From NCBI RefSeq assembly GCF_017104965.1, contig NZ_JAAGPR010000010.1:124001-188000 (forward strand): DNA of 64,000 nucleotides, in the 5' to 3' direction. The stretch comes from Paraburkholderia sp. Ac-20340. Lineage in GTDB: Bacteria; Pseudomonadota; Gammaproteobacteria; Burkholderiales; Burkholderiaceae. The notes under the pieces were generated by a model. The model was not told the DNA's origin and did not search any database. It saw only the letters and a program-made list of their open reading frames with translations. The translations under genes were made by a program, and so were the position numbers. Below are positions 8,305-16,158 of this stretch, piece after piece; position 1 is the first letter of the stretch; each line of letters begins with the position of its first letter.

Positions 8305-9017
8305 GTCCCGCAGCCGTTCTCGCGCCGTTGCGCGGCGAAAACGTGGTGCTCGCGTTCGTCGCGGGCTATGTCGATACGCTGGGTTTCGTCGCGCTGTTCG
8401 GCCTGTTCACGGCGCACGTGACCGGCAATTTCATTCTGATCGGCTCGGGTCTCGCGGGCGCGGGTAGCGGGCTGCTGATCAAGTGGCTCGCGTTCCCGGC
8501 CTTTATCGCGGGCATCGTGGCGGCGCGCGTGCTCGACAACCATCTGCGCGAGCGCTCGCACGGCATGCGCGTAAGCGGTCTCTACGCGCTGCAGATCGCG
8601 CTGCTTGCGGCGTTCATGATCGCGGGCCTGCTGGCCGCGCCGATCACCCATGCCGATGCGCCGCTCACCATCGTGTGCGGGCTGCTGGGCGCGGCGGGCA
8701 TGGGCGTGCAGAACGCGCACGCGCGGCTCACCGCGCGCAGCGTGGTCGCGAATACGGTCATGACCGGCAACGTCACGCAAGCCGTGATCGACGTGTTCGA
8801 TCTGCTGGTTCCCGGTCACGCTCGCGTCGATCGCAGCGAAACGCGCGAGCGGCTCGCGCGCACGCTGCCGCCGGTGCTGGCGTTCGCGCTGGGTGCGGGC
8901 GGCGGCGCGCTCGGCTGGCTCAGTGGCTCGTTCTGGGCGCTGGCCTTGCCGCTCGCGCTGCTGGCGATGCTGGCTGTCTCGGCGTGGCAAAGCGCGCAGG
9001 CCGAGACGGCCGCCTGA
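8286..9017 (+). CDS. YoaK/DUF1275-family membrane protein
   Basis: A 243-aa polytopic protein starting at an ATG inside the XapX gene (19-bp overlap). The family-typical N-terminus is present: FVAGYVDTLGFVALFGLFTAHVTGNF, then HARLTARSVVANTVMTGNVTQ about halfway. About six transmembrane helices are visible. DUF1275 proteins are putative inner-membrane transporters of unknown substrate. The frame also runs open upstream of this ATG, but that part is the XapX and HD-gene region in another frame and is not family sequence. Confidence 0.9.
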   Translation: MRQRALSPAAVLAPLRGENVVLAFVAGYVDTLGFVALFGLFTAHVTGNFILIGSGLAGAGSGLLIKWLAFPAFIAGIVAARVLDNHLRERSHGMRVSGLYALQIALLAAFMIAGLLAAPITHADAPLTIVCGLLGAAGMGVQNAHARLTARSVVANTVMTGNVTQAVIDVFDLLVPGHARVDRSETRERLARTLPPVLAFALGAGGGALGWLSGSFWALALPLALLAMLAVSAWQSAQAETAA

Positions 9018-9051
9018 ACTCTCTACGTCGTAACTTCATCAGGAGCTTTAC

Positions 9052-9987
9052 GTGAATCTTGCTTGCATTCAACGTCCCGCGCGCGTACTGGTCGCCGCGC
9101 TTGCGGCACTCGGTTTCATGCTGCCCGCCACGGGCGCCTTCGCCGACGACGCGCAGTATCCGAGCGCCGCGCAAACGCCCGTGGTGTCCGTCGGCCCGCA
9201 ATACGACACCACGCACGTCTATGTCGCGAATGACGATATCGACGCTTTCGTCAACAGCTTCCTCGCCACCTTCGGCGGCAAGGCCTCGCCGCGCGCCGTG
9301 TTCACGGTCACGCCGACGCCCAGCAAAACCGCCTCGCAATACGTGCAGACGCCGGTGGGCATGCTCTCGGTGTTCGCGTTCCAGACGCCGGTGCCTTACC
9401 CGTTCGGCAACGAGCGCACCGGCTATCTGGTCACCGATATCGACAAGGCCGTGCGCGCCGCACGCGCTTCGGGCGCGGACGTATTGGTTGAATCGTTCGA
9501 CGATCCGATCGGCAAGGACGCCATCATCCAGTGGCCGGGCGGGCTGACGATGCAGCTTTACTGGCACACGAAGGCGCCGTCCTATGCGCCGCTCGACTAC
9601 GTGCCGGACAACCGCGTCTATGTGTCGAAGTACGAGGCGCAGAATTTCATCAAGCGTTTCCTGCGCTTCTCGCACGGCAAGATCGTCGCCGATAACCATC
9701 GCGCCGATGGCGCCGAGATCGGCAAGCCGGGCGAAACGATTCGCCGCGTGCGTATCCAGTCGGGCTTCGGCAACATGCTGGTGTTCGTGACGGACGGCAA
9801 GCTGCCTTATCCGTATGGCCGCGAGACCACGGGCTACGACGTCCCCGATCTCGATGCCACGCTTGCCAAGGCGCAAGCCGCCGGCGTGAAACTGCTGGTG
9901 CCGGCCGCGCAGAACGCGGAAGGCCGCACGGCCATGGTCGAGTTCCCCGGCGGCTACGTGGCCGAACTGCATCAGCGAGCGAAGTAA
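9052..9987 (+). CDS. Exported tandem VOC (glyoxalase-fold) protein
   Basis: A 311-aa protein starting at GTG 9052, supported by AGGAG 7 nt upstream. A Sec signal peptide ends around ATGAFA, followed by DDAQYP. Two VOC half-domains follow (residues about 50-170 and 180-305), each with a strand pattern like VYVANDDIDAFVNSFLATFGG and ending in WPGGLTMQLYWHTK or FPGGYVAELHQRAK. VOC proteins are metal-dependent lyases, dioxygenases or binding proteins; periplasmic members are less common. It is followed after 5 bp by an outer-membrane porin, so both may act in the envelope on the same substrate. Confidence 0.85.
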   Translation: MNLACIQRPARVLVAALAALGFMLPATGAFADDAQYPSAAQTPVVSVGPQYDTTHVYVANDDIDAFVNSFLATFGGKASPRAVFTVTPTPSKTASQYVQTPVGMLSVFAFQTPVPYPFGNERTGYLVTDIDKAVRAARASGADVLVESFDDPIGKDAIIQWPGGLTMQLYWHTKAPSYAPLDYVPDNRVYVSKYEAQNFIKRFLRFSHGKIVADNHRADGAEIGKPGETIRRVRIQSGFGNMLVFVTDGKLPYPYGRETTGYDVPDLDATLAKAQAAGVKLLVPAAQNAEGRTAMVEFPGGYVAELHQRAK

Positions 9988-9992
9988 GCGGC

Positions 9993-11453
9993 ATGCACAC
10001 GAGCAAGAGAGTCAGGAGTGCGCGCGTGCAGGCTTTCACGTGGCGGCGTGCTGCGCTTGCGGGCGCGGTGTTCGCCGGTTTGAACGCGGGCGCGGCGCAT
10101 GCGCAGACGGCAAGCGCACCGGCATCGGCGGCCTGCAATGCGCAGCGTCCGATCCCATCGTTCAACCGCTGGCAGGAAGACTGGAGCGCGCTGGCCAATC
10201 CGTGCGTGCCGCGCAAACCGCTCGATACGCTCAAATACATTCCGCTGTCGAGCGATCCGTCCTGGTATCTCTCGCTCGGCGCGAATCTGCGCGAGCGCTT
10301 CGAACTGAACAACACGCCGCTGTTTGGCCTCGGCGCGGCCAAAGCCGATAGCTGGCTGATCCAGCGCGCGCAGGTCCATGCCGATGCGCGCTTCGGCGAG
10401 CATGTGCAGGCGTTCTTCCAGCTCGAGGATGCGCGCCCGTATGGCAAGGATGCGGTCACGCCGGTCGATAAAAATCCGCTCGATATCGAGCAGGCTTTTG
10501 TGGCTTTCGTCTATGGCGTGGGCGGCGGCACGTTCAAGGCGCGGGTCGGCCGCCAGGAAATGGCGTTCGACTTGCAGCGCTTCATTTCCGTGCGCGACGG
10601 CCCGAACGTGCGTCAGGCCTTCGATGCGCTGTGGGCCGACTACGAGATCGGCAAGTGGCGCTTTATCGGCTATCTGACGCAGCCGGTGCAATACCGCGAC
10701 GTGGATACCTTCGACGATGTCTCGAACGGTCATCTCATGTTCAGCGGCGTGCGCGTGGAGCGGGCGAGCGTCGGGCCGGGCGATCTGTCCGCGTACTGGT
10801 CGCGTTACGAGCGCGATAACGCGCGCTTTATCGATGCGAGCGGCAACGAGCGGCGCGATGTGTTCGATGCGCGCTATGCGGGCAAATCGGCGCCGTTCGA
10901 CTGGGACGTGGAAACGATGTTCCAGACCGGCCGCGTGGGCGCCGATACCGTGAGCGCCTGGGCCTTCGGCGCGCTGGGCGGCTATACGCTGGCGGCGCTG
11001 CCCGGCACGCCGCGTGTGGGCCTGCAGGTCGATGGCGCGTCGGGCGACCGGCATCCGGGCGATGGGCGGGTGGGCACTTTCAACCCGCTGTTTCCGAACG
11101 GCTATTACTTCACGCTCGCGGGCTATGCGGGCTACAGCAACCTGATTCACGTCAAGCCCTCGCTGACCTTCAAGGTCACGCCGAAGGTGACCTTGCTGAC
11201 CGCGCTCGGTTTTCAGTGGCGCGAGACCACCGCCGACGCCATCTACGGCCAGGGCATGGCAACCGTGCCGGGCACGGCGGGCAAGGGCAGTAGCTGGACC
11301 GGCATGTATGCGCAGGTGCGCGCGGACTGGATCGTCAACGACAACGTGGCGCTGGCGCTCGAAGCCGTGCATTTCGAGGTGGGCGATTCGATCCGCGCAT
11401 TGGGCGCGCGCAACGCGGATTACGTCGGCGTGGAAGCGAAATTCGGCTGGTGA
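9993..11453 (+). CDS. Alginate-export-type outer-membrane beta-barrel protein
   Basis: A 486-aa protein with an N-terminal signal (ALAGAVFAGLNAGAAHAQ) and the features of the alginate_exp/AlgE-like barrel family: WYLSLGANLRERFELNN, LIQRAQVHADARFGEHVQAFFQLEDAR, and GRQEMAFDLQRFISVRDGPNVRQAFD. The C-terminus alternates as a beta barrel and ends in FGW, the aromatic-terminated motif recognised by the Bam machinery. In degradation clusters these proteins are usually uptake porins for acidic or aromatic solutes rather than true alginate exporters. It begins 5 bp after the VOC gene. Confidence 0.88.
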   Translation: MHTSKRVRSARVQAFTWRRAALAGAVFAGLNAGAAHAQTASAPASAACNAQRPIPSFNRWQEDWSALANPCVPRKPLDTLKYIPLSSDPSWYLSLGANLRERFELNNTPLFGLGAAKADSWLIQRAQVHADARFGEHVQAFFQLEDARPYGKDAVTPVDKNPLDIEQAFVAFVYGVGGGTFKARVGRQEMAFDLQRFISVRDGPNVRQAFDALWADYEIGKWRFIGYLTQPVQYRDVDTFDDVSNGHLMFSGVRVERASVGPGDLSAYWSRYERDNARFIDASGNERRDVFDARYAGKSAPFDWDVETMFQTGRVGADTVSAWAFGALGGYTLAALPGTPRVGLQVDGASGDRHPGDGRVGTFNPLFPNGYYFTLAGYAGYSNLIHVKPSLTFKVTPKVTLLTALGFQWRETTADAIYGQGMATVPGTAGKGSSWTGMYAQVRADWIVNDNVALALEAVHFEVGDSIRALGARNADYVGVEAKFGW

Positions 11454-11476
11454 GCGATAGGAAACAGGGGAACGAG

Positions 11477-11797
11477 ATGGTCAAGCAGATGCATAGCCTC
11501 GAAGTCGCGCGGCTGACTGCCGCCGCGCGCGCCAACATCGACGATGCGCGCCTGTGGCGCTGGTACGCCGATCTCATGGAAGACGAGCGCGTGAGTTGCA
11601 CGCGCACGCGGCACGGCTGGCAGATCACGGTGGATGGGCGCTGCACGGTCGAGGACGAATCGTTCGATTCGGCCGTGCGCCGCGCCGTAGAGGCGTGGAG
11701 CGATATCGCGCAGACCCAGGTGAAGCTGCTGCGCCGCCGCAAGAGCGCGGCAAAGCTCAATCTGAATAGTGCGGGCGCGTTGCCGCAATTCTGGTGA
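11477..11797 (+). CDS. Conserved-looking hypothetical protein
   Basis: A 106-aa protein of no recognised family. The ATG at 11477 with AGGGGAACG upstream is preferred over an in-frame GTG at 11450 that overlaps the porin stop codon. It has an amphipathic helix (EVARLTAAARANIDDARLWRWYADLMEDE), a short beta segment (GWQITVDGRCTVEDES) and a basic C-terminus (LLRRRKSAAK). No signal peptide or membrane segment. It is the last gene of the run and is followed by a terminator-like structure. Confidence 0.7.
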   Translation: MVKQMHSLEVARLTAAARANIDDARLWRWYADLMEDERVSCTRTRHGWQITVDGRCTVEDESFDSAVRRAVEAWSDIAQTQVKLLRRRKSAAKLNLNSAGALPQFW

Positions 11798-11803
11798 AAA
11801 ACG

Positions 11804-11845
11804 AAAGCGGTGGGTGTCGATTATGCGGCGCCAACCGCTTTTTTT
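11804..11845 (+). terminator. Terminator-like stem with T-run ending the first gene block
   Basis: AAAGCGGT (11804-11811) pairs with ACCGCTTT (11834-11841) across a 22-nt loop and is followed by seven consecutive Ts (11839-11845). It overlaps the 3' end of the convergent PadR gene, so it may stop the plus-strand transcript only. The long loop lowers confidence. Confidence 0.5.
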
Positions 11846-12396
11846 CGCCTGGGCTTCGATGCGCGCGACGGTTTCTGAAGCGCAACAAGCGCTTCTTTCA
11901 GCAGCGCCAGCCAGTTTTCCTCATAGCGAACGCCCGCCTGCAACACCAGATGATGCAGCGCGGTTTCGCGATCTGCCGGCTCCGCAGGAAAGTCGCGCTC
12001 CTCGATTTCCCGATACAGCGCGAGCTTCGCTTCATGCAGGCCGATCCGCCGCCGGATTTCCCGATCCAGCCCCGTGGGCCCGACCGCCGCTTCGGCCCGC
12101 AGGCGCACCATGAATTCGTCGCGCAGCGCGGCGGGTTCATCCTCCTGAGCGATCCAGTCCTTCAATTGCGCGCGCCCGGCCGGCAGCACGCGATAAGCAC
12201 GCTTGCGCCCGCGCGTGTTTTCTTCCGGCAGCGATTCGATCAGTCCGGCTTCCTCCATGCGCGCCAGCTCGCGGTAAATCTGCTGATGGGTCGCGTGCCA
12301 GAAATAGCCGATCGAGCGGTCGAAACGCGCGGCCAGTTCCGATCCGGAGCAGGACCGTTCGACCAGGGCAGTGAGCAGGGCGTGCGGGAGTGACAT
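11821..12396 (-). CDS. PadR-family transcriptional regulator
   Basis: A 191-aa PadR protein. An N-terminal winged helix (LPHALLTALVERSCSGSELAARF, then THQQIYRELARMEEAGLIES) is followed by a C-terminal helical dimerisation domain (Vir_C-like). The start MSLPHALL fits the family; an upstream extension in the open frame is not PadR-like and overlaps the intergenic operators. It is divergent from the flavin reductase gene and separated by two copies of an ATGCAAC/GTTGCAT operator. PadR proteins usually repress the adjacent gene until a phenolic or xenobiotic ligand binds. Confidence 0.9.
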   Translation of the reverse strand: MSLPHALLTALVERSCSGSELAARFDRSIGYFWHATHQQIYRELARMEEAGLIESLPEENTRGRKRAYRVLPAGRAQLKDWIAQEDEPAALRDEFMVRLRAEAAVGPTGLDREIRRRIGLHEAKLALYREIEERDFPAEPADRETALHHLVLQAGVRYEENWLALLKEALVALQKPSRASKPRRKKAVGAA

Positions 12397-12435
12397 CGGC
12401 GATATAGAGGAAGTTTTCCAAATTTTCGCATCCGC

Positions 12436-12493
12436 TTGACTCTCTATGCAACTGGTTGCATTATCGGCTGCACCTTCGTGCAACCAGTTGCAT
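12436..12493 (+). promoter_or_regulatory. Sigma-70-like promoter with two PadR-type operators
   Basis: TTGACT (12436-12441), a 17-nt spacer and CATTAT (12459-12464) read as a strong promoter towards the flavin reductase. Inverted repeat ATGCAAC-TG-GTTGCAT (12446-12461) fills the spacer. A second copy, TGCAAC-CA-GTTGCAT (12479-12493), lies 32 bp further, about three helical turns, between the start site and the gene. This arrangement suits repression by the divergent PadR protein. No clear ribosome binding site precedes ATG 12498. Confidence 0.75.
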
Positions 12494-12497
12494 AAAC

Positions 12498-14522
12498 ATG
12501 ACAACACACTATCCCCACTTGCTGCGCCCACTCGATCTGGGCTTCACGACCTTGAAGAACCGCGTGCTGATGGGTTCCATGCACGTCGGTCTGGAGGAGG
12601 CGCCCAATGGCTTCGAGCGCATGGCCGCGTTTTACGCGGAGCGTGCGCGCGGCGGCGTAGGCTTGATCGTCACGGGCGGCATCGCGCCGAACGAACGCGG
12701 TCGCCCGATGCACGGCGGCGCCATGCTGAGCACCGAGGAAGAAGCCGGACACCATCGCACGATCACGCGCGCCGTGCATGCGGAAGGCGGCAAGATCGCC
12801 ATGCAGATCCTGCACTTCGGCCGTTATTCGTATCAGCCGATGCTGGTTGCGCCCAGCGCGTTGCAGGCGCCGATCAATCCGTTCACGCCGCACGCACTGA
12901 GCGATGACGAAGTCGAGGAAACCATCGGCGACTTCGTGCGCTGTGCGGCGCTGGCGCAGCATGCGGGTTACGACGGCGTCGAAATCATGGGCTCCGAGGG
13001 TTACCTCATCAACGAGTTCATTGCGATGCGCACCAACCAGCGCACGGATCAGTGGGGCGGCAGTTACGAAAACCGCATCCGCTTCGCGGTGGAAATCGTG
13101 CGCCGCGTGCGCGAGCGTGTGGGCCGCGAATTCATCATCATTTACCGGCTTTCGATGCTCGATCTGGTGGAGGGCGGCTCGACGCTGGAGGAAGTGATCC
13201 AGCTTGCCCAGGCGATCGAACAGGCGGGCGCGACCATCATCAATACCGGCATTGGCTGGCACGAAGCGCGCATTCCCACCATCGCCACCAAGGTGCCGCG
13301 CGGCGCGTGGGCGTGGGTCACGCAGCAGTTGATGGGCAAGGTCTCGGTGCCGCTGGTCGCCACCAACCGCATCAATACCCCCGAACTCGCCGAGCAGTTG
13401 CTGGCGGATGGCGTGTGCGACATGGTGTCGATGGCGCGCCCGTTCCTCGCCGACGCCGATTTCGTGCGCAAGGCCAGCGAAGGCCGCGCCGATGAGATCA
13501 ACACCTGTATCGGCTGCAATCAGGCGTGTCTGGACCATACGTTCGCGGGCAAGGTCACGTCCTGCCTCGTGAATCCGCGTGCCTGCCACGAGACGGAAAT
13601 CGTGATCGAACCGGCGACGCGGCAAAAGCGCGTGGCGGTCGTGGGCGCGGGTCCGGCTGGGCTCGCCTGTGCGGTGACGGCGGCGCGCCGTGGGCATCGC
13701 GTGACGCTTTTCGAGGCCAGCGAGGAGATCGGCGGCCAGTTCAATATCGCCAAAAAGGTGCCGGGCAAGGAGGAGTTCTACGAAACGCTGCGCTACTTCC
13801 GCCGCCAGATCGAATTGACCGGCGTGGAGTTGCGTCTGGGCACGCGCGCGAGCGCGCAGGCGTTGATGCAGGAAGGGTTCGACGAAGTGGTCGTGGCGAC
13901 CGGCGTGCTGCCGCGCGAGTTGCGCATCGAAGGCGCCGGTCACGCCAAGGTGCTGGGCTATCTGGACGTGCTGCGCGATGGCAAGCCAGTGGGGCGGGAT
14001 GTGGCGATTGTCGGTGCGGGCGGCATCGGATTCGATGTGGCCGAATATCTCGTGCATGAAGGCGAATCCGCGAGTCTCGATGCGCAGAAGTTCTTCGCCG
14101 AATGGGGCGTAGATACCGGTTACGCCGAGCGCGGCGGCTTGCGCGAGGCAGCGGTGGGGCCAGCGGCGCGGCGCGTGCAGCTGCTGCAACGCCGTCGCTC
14201 GAAGGTGGGCGAAACGCTCGGCAAGACCACCGGATGGATTCACCGCACGGCGCTCAAGGCGCGCGGCGTGGGTATGACGTCGTCGGTGGAGTATCGGCGG
14301 ATCGACGATGAAGGGTTGCACGTGACTATCGACGGTCAGGCGCACACGCTCGCGGTCGATAACGTGGTGATCTGCGCGGGCCAGGAACCGCTGCGCGAAC
14401 TCGCCGATCAGTTGCAGGCCGCAGGACGTACGGTGTATGTGATCGGCGGCGCGGCAGAAGCGGCCGAACTCGACGCCAAGCGTGCGATTCACGAAGGCAC
14501 GACGCTGGCCACCTTGCTCTGA
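12498..14522 (+). CDS. Old yellow enzyme-type NADPH:2,4-dienoyl-CoA reductase (FadH-like)
   Basis: A 674-aa three-part flavoprotein. Residues 1-350 are an FMN-binding TIM barrel (LGFTTLKNRVLMGSMHVGLE, GYDGVEIMGSEGYLINEF). A 4Fe-4S segment follows (CIGCNQACLD, then CLVNPRAC), and the second half holds FAD/NAD(P)-binding Rossmann folds (VAVVGAGPAGLACAV; VAIVGAGGIGFDVAEYL). The length matches FadH. Known roles are reduction of dienoyl-CoA or of related enones and xenobiotics. PadR control suggests an induced response to an unsaturated or aromatic compound. It is followed 35 bp later by an NTF2-like gene. Confidence 0.93.
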   Translation: MTTHYPHLLRPLDLGFTTLKNRVLMGSMHVGLEEAPNGFERMAAFYAERARGGVGLIVTGGIAPNERGRPMHGGAMLSTEEEAGHHRTITRAVHAEGGKIAMQILHFGRYSYQPMLVAPSALQAPINPFTPHALSDDEVEETIGDFVRCAALAQHAGYDGVEIMGSEGYLINEFIAMRTNQRTDQWGGSYENRIRFAVEIVRRVRERVGREFIIIYRLSMLDLVEGGSTLEEVIQLAQAIEQAGATIINTGIGWHEARIPTIATKVPRGAWAWVTQQLMGKVSVPLVATNRINTPELAEQLLADGVCDMVSMARPFLADADFVRKASEGRADEINTCIGCNQACLDHTFAGKVTSCLVNPRACHETEIVIEPATRQKRVAVVGAGPAGLACAVTAARRGHRVTLFEASEEIGGQFNIAKKVPGKEEFYETLRYFRRQIELTGVELRLGTRASAQALMQEGFDEVVVATGVLPRELRIEGAGHAKVLGYLDVLRDGKPVGRDVAIVGAGGIGFDVAEYLVHEGESASLDAQKFFAEWGVDTGYAERGGLREAAVGPAARRVQLLQRRRSKVGETLGKTTGWIHRTALKARGVGMTSSVEYRRIDDEGLHVTIDGQAHTLAVDNVVICAGQEPLRELADQLQAAGRTVYVIGGAAEAAELDAKRAIHEGTTLATLL

Positions 14523-14557
14523 GCGCGTGGCTTAATTCCTATTGATACGGACTACCT

Positions 14558-14992
14558 ATGAATAACGATGCATTGAATCTGACGCCCGCCGTTGCGCGCT
14601 CGCTCGCGATCTGGCATGACATGGTGGCCAGCAAGGACCTCGGCAAACTCGAGTCGATTGTTCATCCCGAAGCCGTGTTCCGTTCGCCGATGGCGTTCAA
14701 GCCCTACGGCCCCGCGCCCGCCTTGCTGATGGCGCTGCGCACCGTGATCACGATCTTCGAAAACTTTACCTATCACCGCCAGTTCAGCAGCGCCGATGGC
14801 CTGGACATCGTGCTCGAGTTCAGCGCGACGGTGCAGGACAAGGCGCTCAAGGGCATCGACATGATTCGTTTCGACGCAGCCGGTCTTATCGTCGAATTCG
14901 AAGTGATGATCCGGCCGTTCAACGCCTTGCAGGTGCTGGGCGCCGAAATGGGCGCGCGGCTCGCGCAGTTTTTGCCCGCGTATAAAGTCTGA
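14558..14992 (+). CDS. SnoaL/NTF2-like small protein
   Basis: A 144-aa single-domain protein with the NTF2-like cone-fold pattern: SLAIWHDMVASKDLGKLESIVHPEAVFRSP early, then FENFTYHRQFSSADGLDIVLEFSATVQDKALKGIDMIRFDAAGLIVEFEVMIRP. These proteins act as isomerases, hydratases or binding proteins. It lies 35 bp behind the dienoyl-CoA reductase and is probably co-transcribed, so it may act on the same intermediate. It converges tail to tail with the CAP-domain gene, 5 bp apart. Confidence 0.85.
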   Translation: MNNDALNLTPAVARSLAIWHDMVASKDLGKLESIVHPEAVFRSPMAFKPYGPAPALLMALRTVITIFENFTYHRQFSSADGLDIVLEFSATVQDKALKGIDMIRFDAAGLIVEFEVMIRPFNALQVLGAEMGARLAQFLPAYKV

Positions 14993-14997
14993 TCGCT

Positions 14998-15993
14998 TCA
15001 GGCGTGGGGTTGCTGCAACCACGAACGCGCGTGCGCCGCTGAGGTCGTGAAAGACCATTCGAGGTCGAAGGGCGCGTTGGCCACGCCGAATTGCTGCGTC
15101 AGCAGACCGGTCGCGCGCACGCTGTAGGTGGTGTGCGGGCGCAGCGGCGAAAACGGCGTGCACACGGCGGTATTGCGGCCGGCGTCGGCGGCGGTCAGCG
15201 GCGCGATCTGGCAGCGCACTTTCTTGCCATGCGGGTCGCGCAAGTCGAAGGTGGCCAGTTCGATATGCGCGTTGGTGCCGCCGCTCAGGGTGATCGGATA
15301 GCCGAGGATCGCGCCCCGGTAACGCGTATCGGGGCCCATGGGGTCGGGCTGCTCGATGTCCTGCCACGCGAGCGGCGCATCCTTTTGCCCGTTGTAGGGA
15401 TAGGCCACGAGTTCGGTGGCGCCGATGGCCGGCTGCGGATCGGCGAAATCGACCACGACGATCTGGCTATTGCCCGATGCCACGGCTTCGCCCGCGCGGC
15501 CCCAGTCGTAGAGCATCGCGCCGCGATGGTAGGGCGAGTCGAAAATTTCCTCGATGGGCAGCGCTGGCGCGCGCTGGCCGCCGTAGACCGCAAACACCTC
15601 GCTGGCGCCGGCCGTTTGCGTGTGCAGACGCACGCGCGCGGTGACATCGGCGGCGGAAAAGCCGGGCAGGCCGGCGCGTTCTTCGTGGCCCGCCGCGCGG
15701 TTCACTTCGAGATAGGACGCGTGCGCCTGCGCCGCTTTGGCAATAAGCGGGTCGGATGCCAGCGCGCTCAAACCCAGCTCCGCGCGGCGCGCGTTCAAAA
15801 AGGCGATGGCGCTCGTCGTCCTTTCGTCAGACAGATCGGCGATTGCGTTAGTACCGGGCGCGGCGTGCAGCGTGATGCGCGGCCCGGTATAGGGCGCAGC
15901 GGCTGCCTCGCTGGCGGTGTGGCGCGTCGCGCACCCGCAGAGGTGCAATGCGGTGATCGAAAACAGGGCAGCGGAAAACGTCTTGCGGTACAT
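14998..15993 (-). CDS. CAP/SCP-domain lipoprotein
   Basis: A 331-aa exported protein beginning MYRKTFSAALF, with a lipoprotein-type signal ending ALHLCGC. The CAP domain follows: AIAFLNARRAELGLSALASDPLIAKAAQAHASYL, NRAAGHEE. The frame is open far upstream into the neighbouring efflux gene, but that part is antisense shadow. The C-terminal third contains Ig-like beta sequence (YSVRATGLLTQQFGVANAPFDLEWSFTTS). Bacterial CAP proteins are envelope or secreted proteins with no single defined activity. It is divergent from the MFS gene. Confidence 0.85.
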   Translation of the reverse strand: MYRKTFSAALFSITALHLCGCATRHTASEAAAAPYTGPRITLHAAPGTNAIADLSDERTTSAIAFLNARRAELGLSALASDPLIAKAAQAHASYLEVNRAAGHEERAGLPGFSAADVTARVRLHTQTAGASEVFAVYGGQRAPALPIEEIFDSPYHRGAMLYDWGRAGEAVASGNSQIVVVDFADPQPAIGATELVAYPYNGQKDAPLAWQDIEQPDPMGPDTRYRGAILGYPITLSGGTNAHIELATFDLRDPHGKKVRCQIAPLTAADAGRNTAVCTPFSPLRPHTTYSVRATGLLTQQFGVANAPFDLEWSFTTSAAHARSWLQQPHA

Positions 15994-16158
15994 CGTGTGA
16001 ATGAATGATGGCGACGCATTCCTGCGTCCAGAACTGCATATCGGCCCCAAATCGGTCGAATTTAGGGCCGTTTTTGCGACTTGCCGTGCGTTGGGTTGAC
16101 TTGCCTTGTGGGCGCGAACAGACTCGGGTGAGCGTCGATCCGCAACAGAGCGAACCTG

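Noticed and set aside
12444..14492. 682-aa minus-strand open frame opposite the flavin reductase
   Set aside because: High-GC antisense shadow; the plus strand has clear FMN, Fe-S and FAD motifs.
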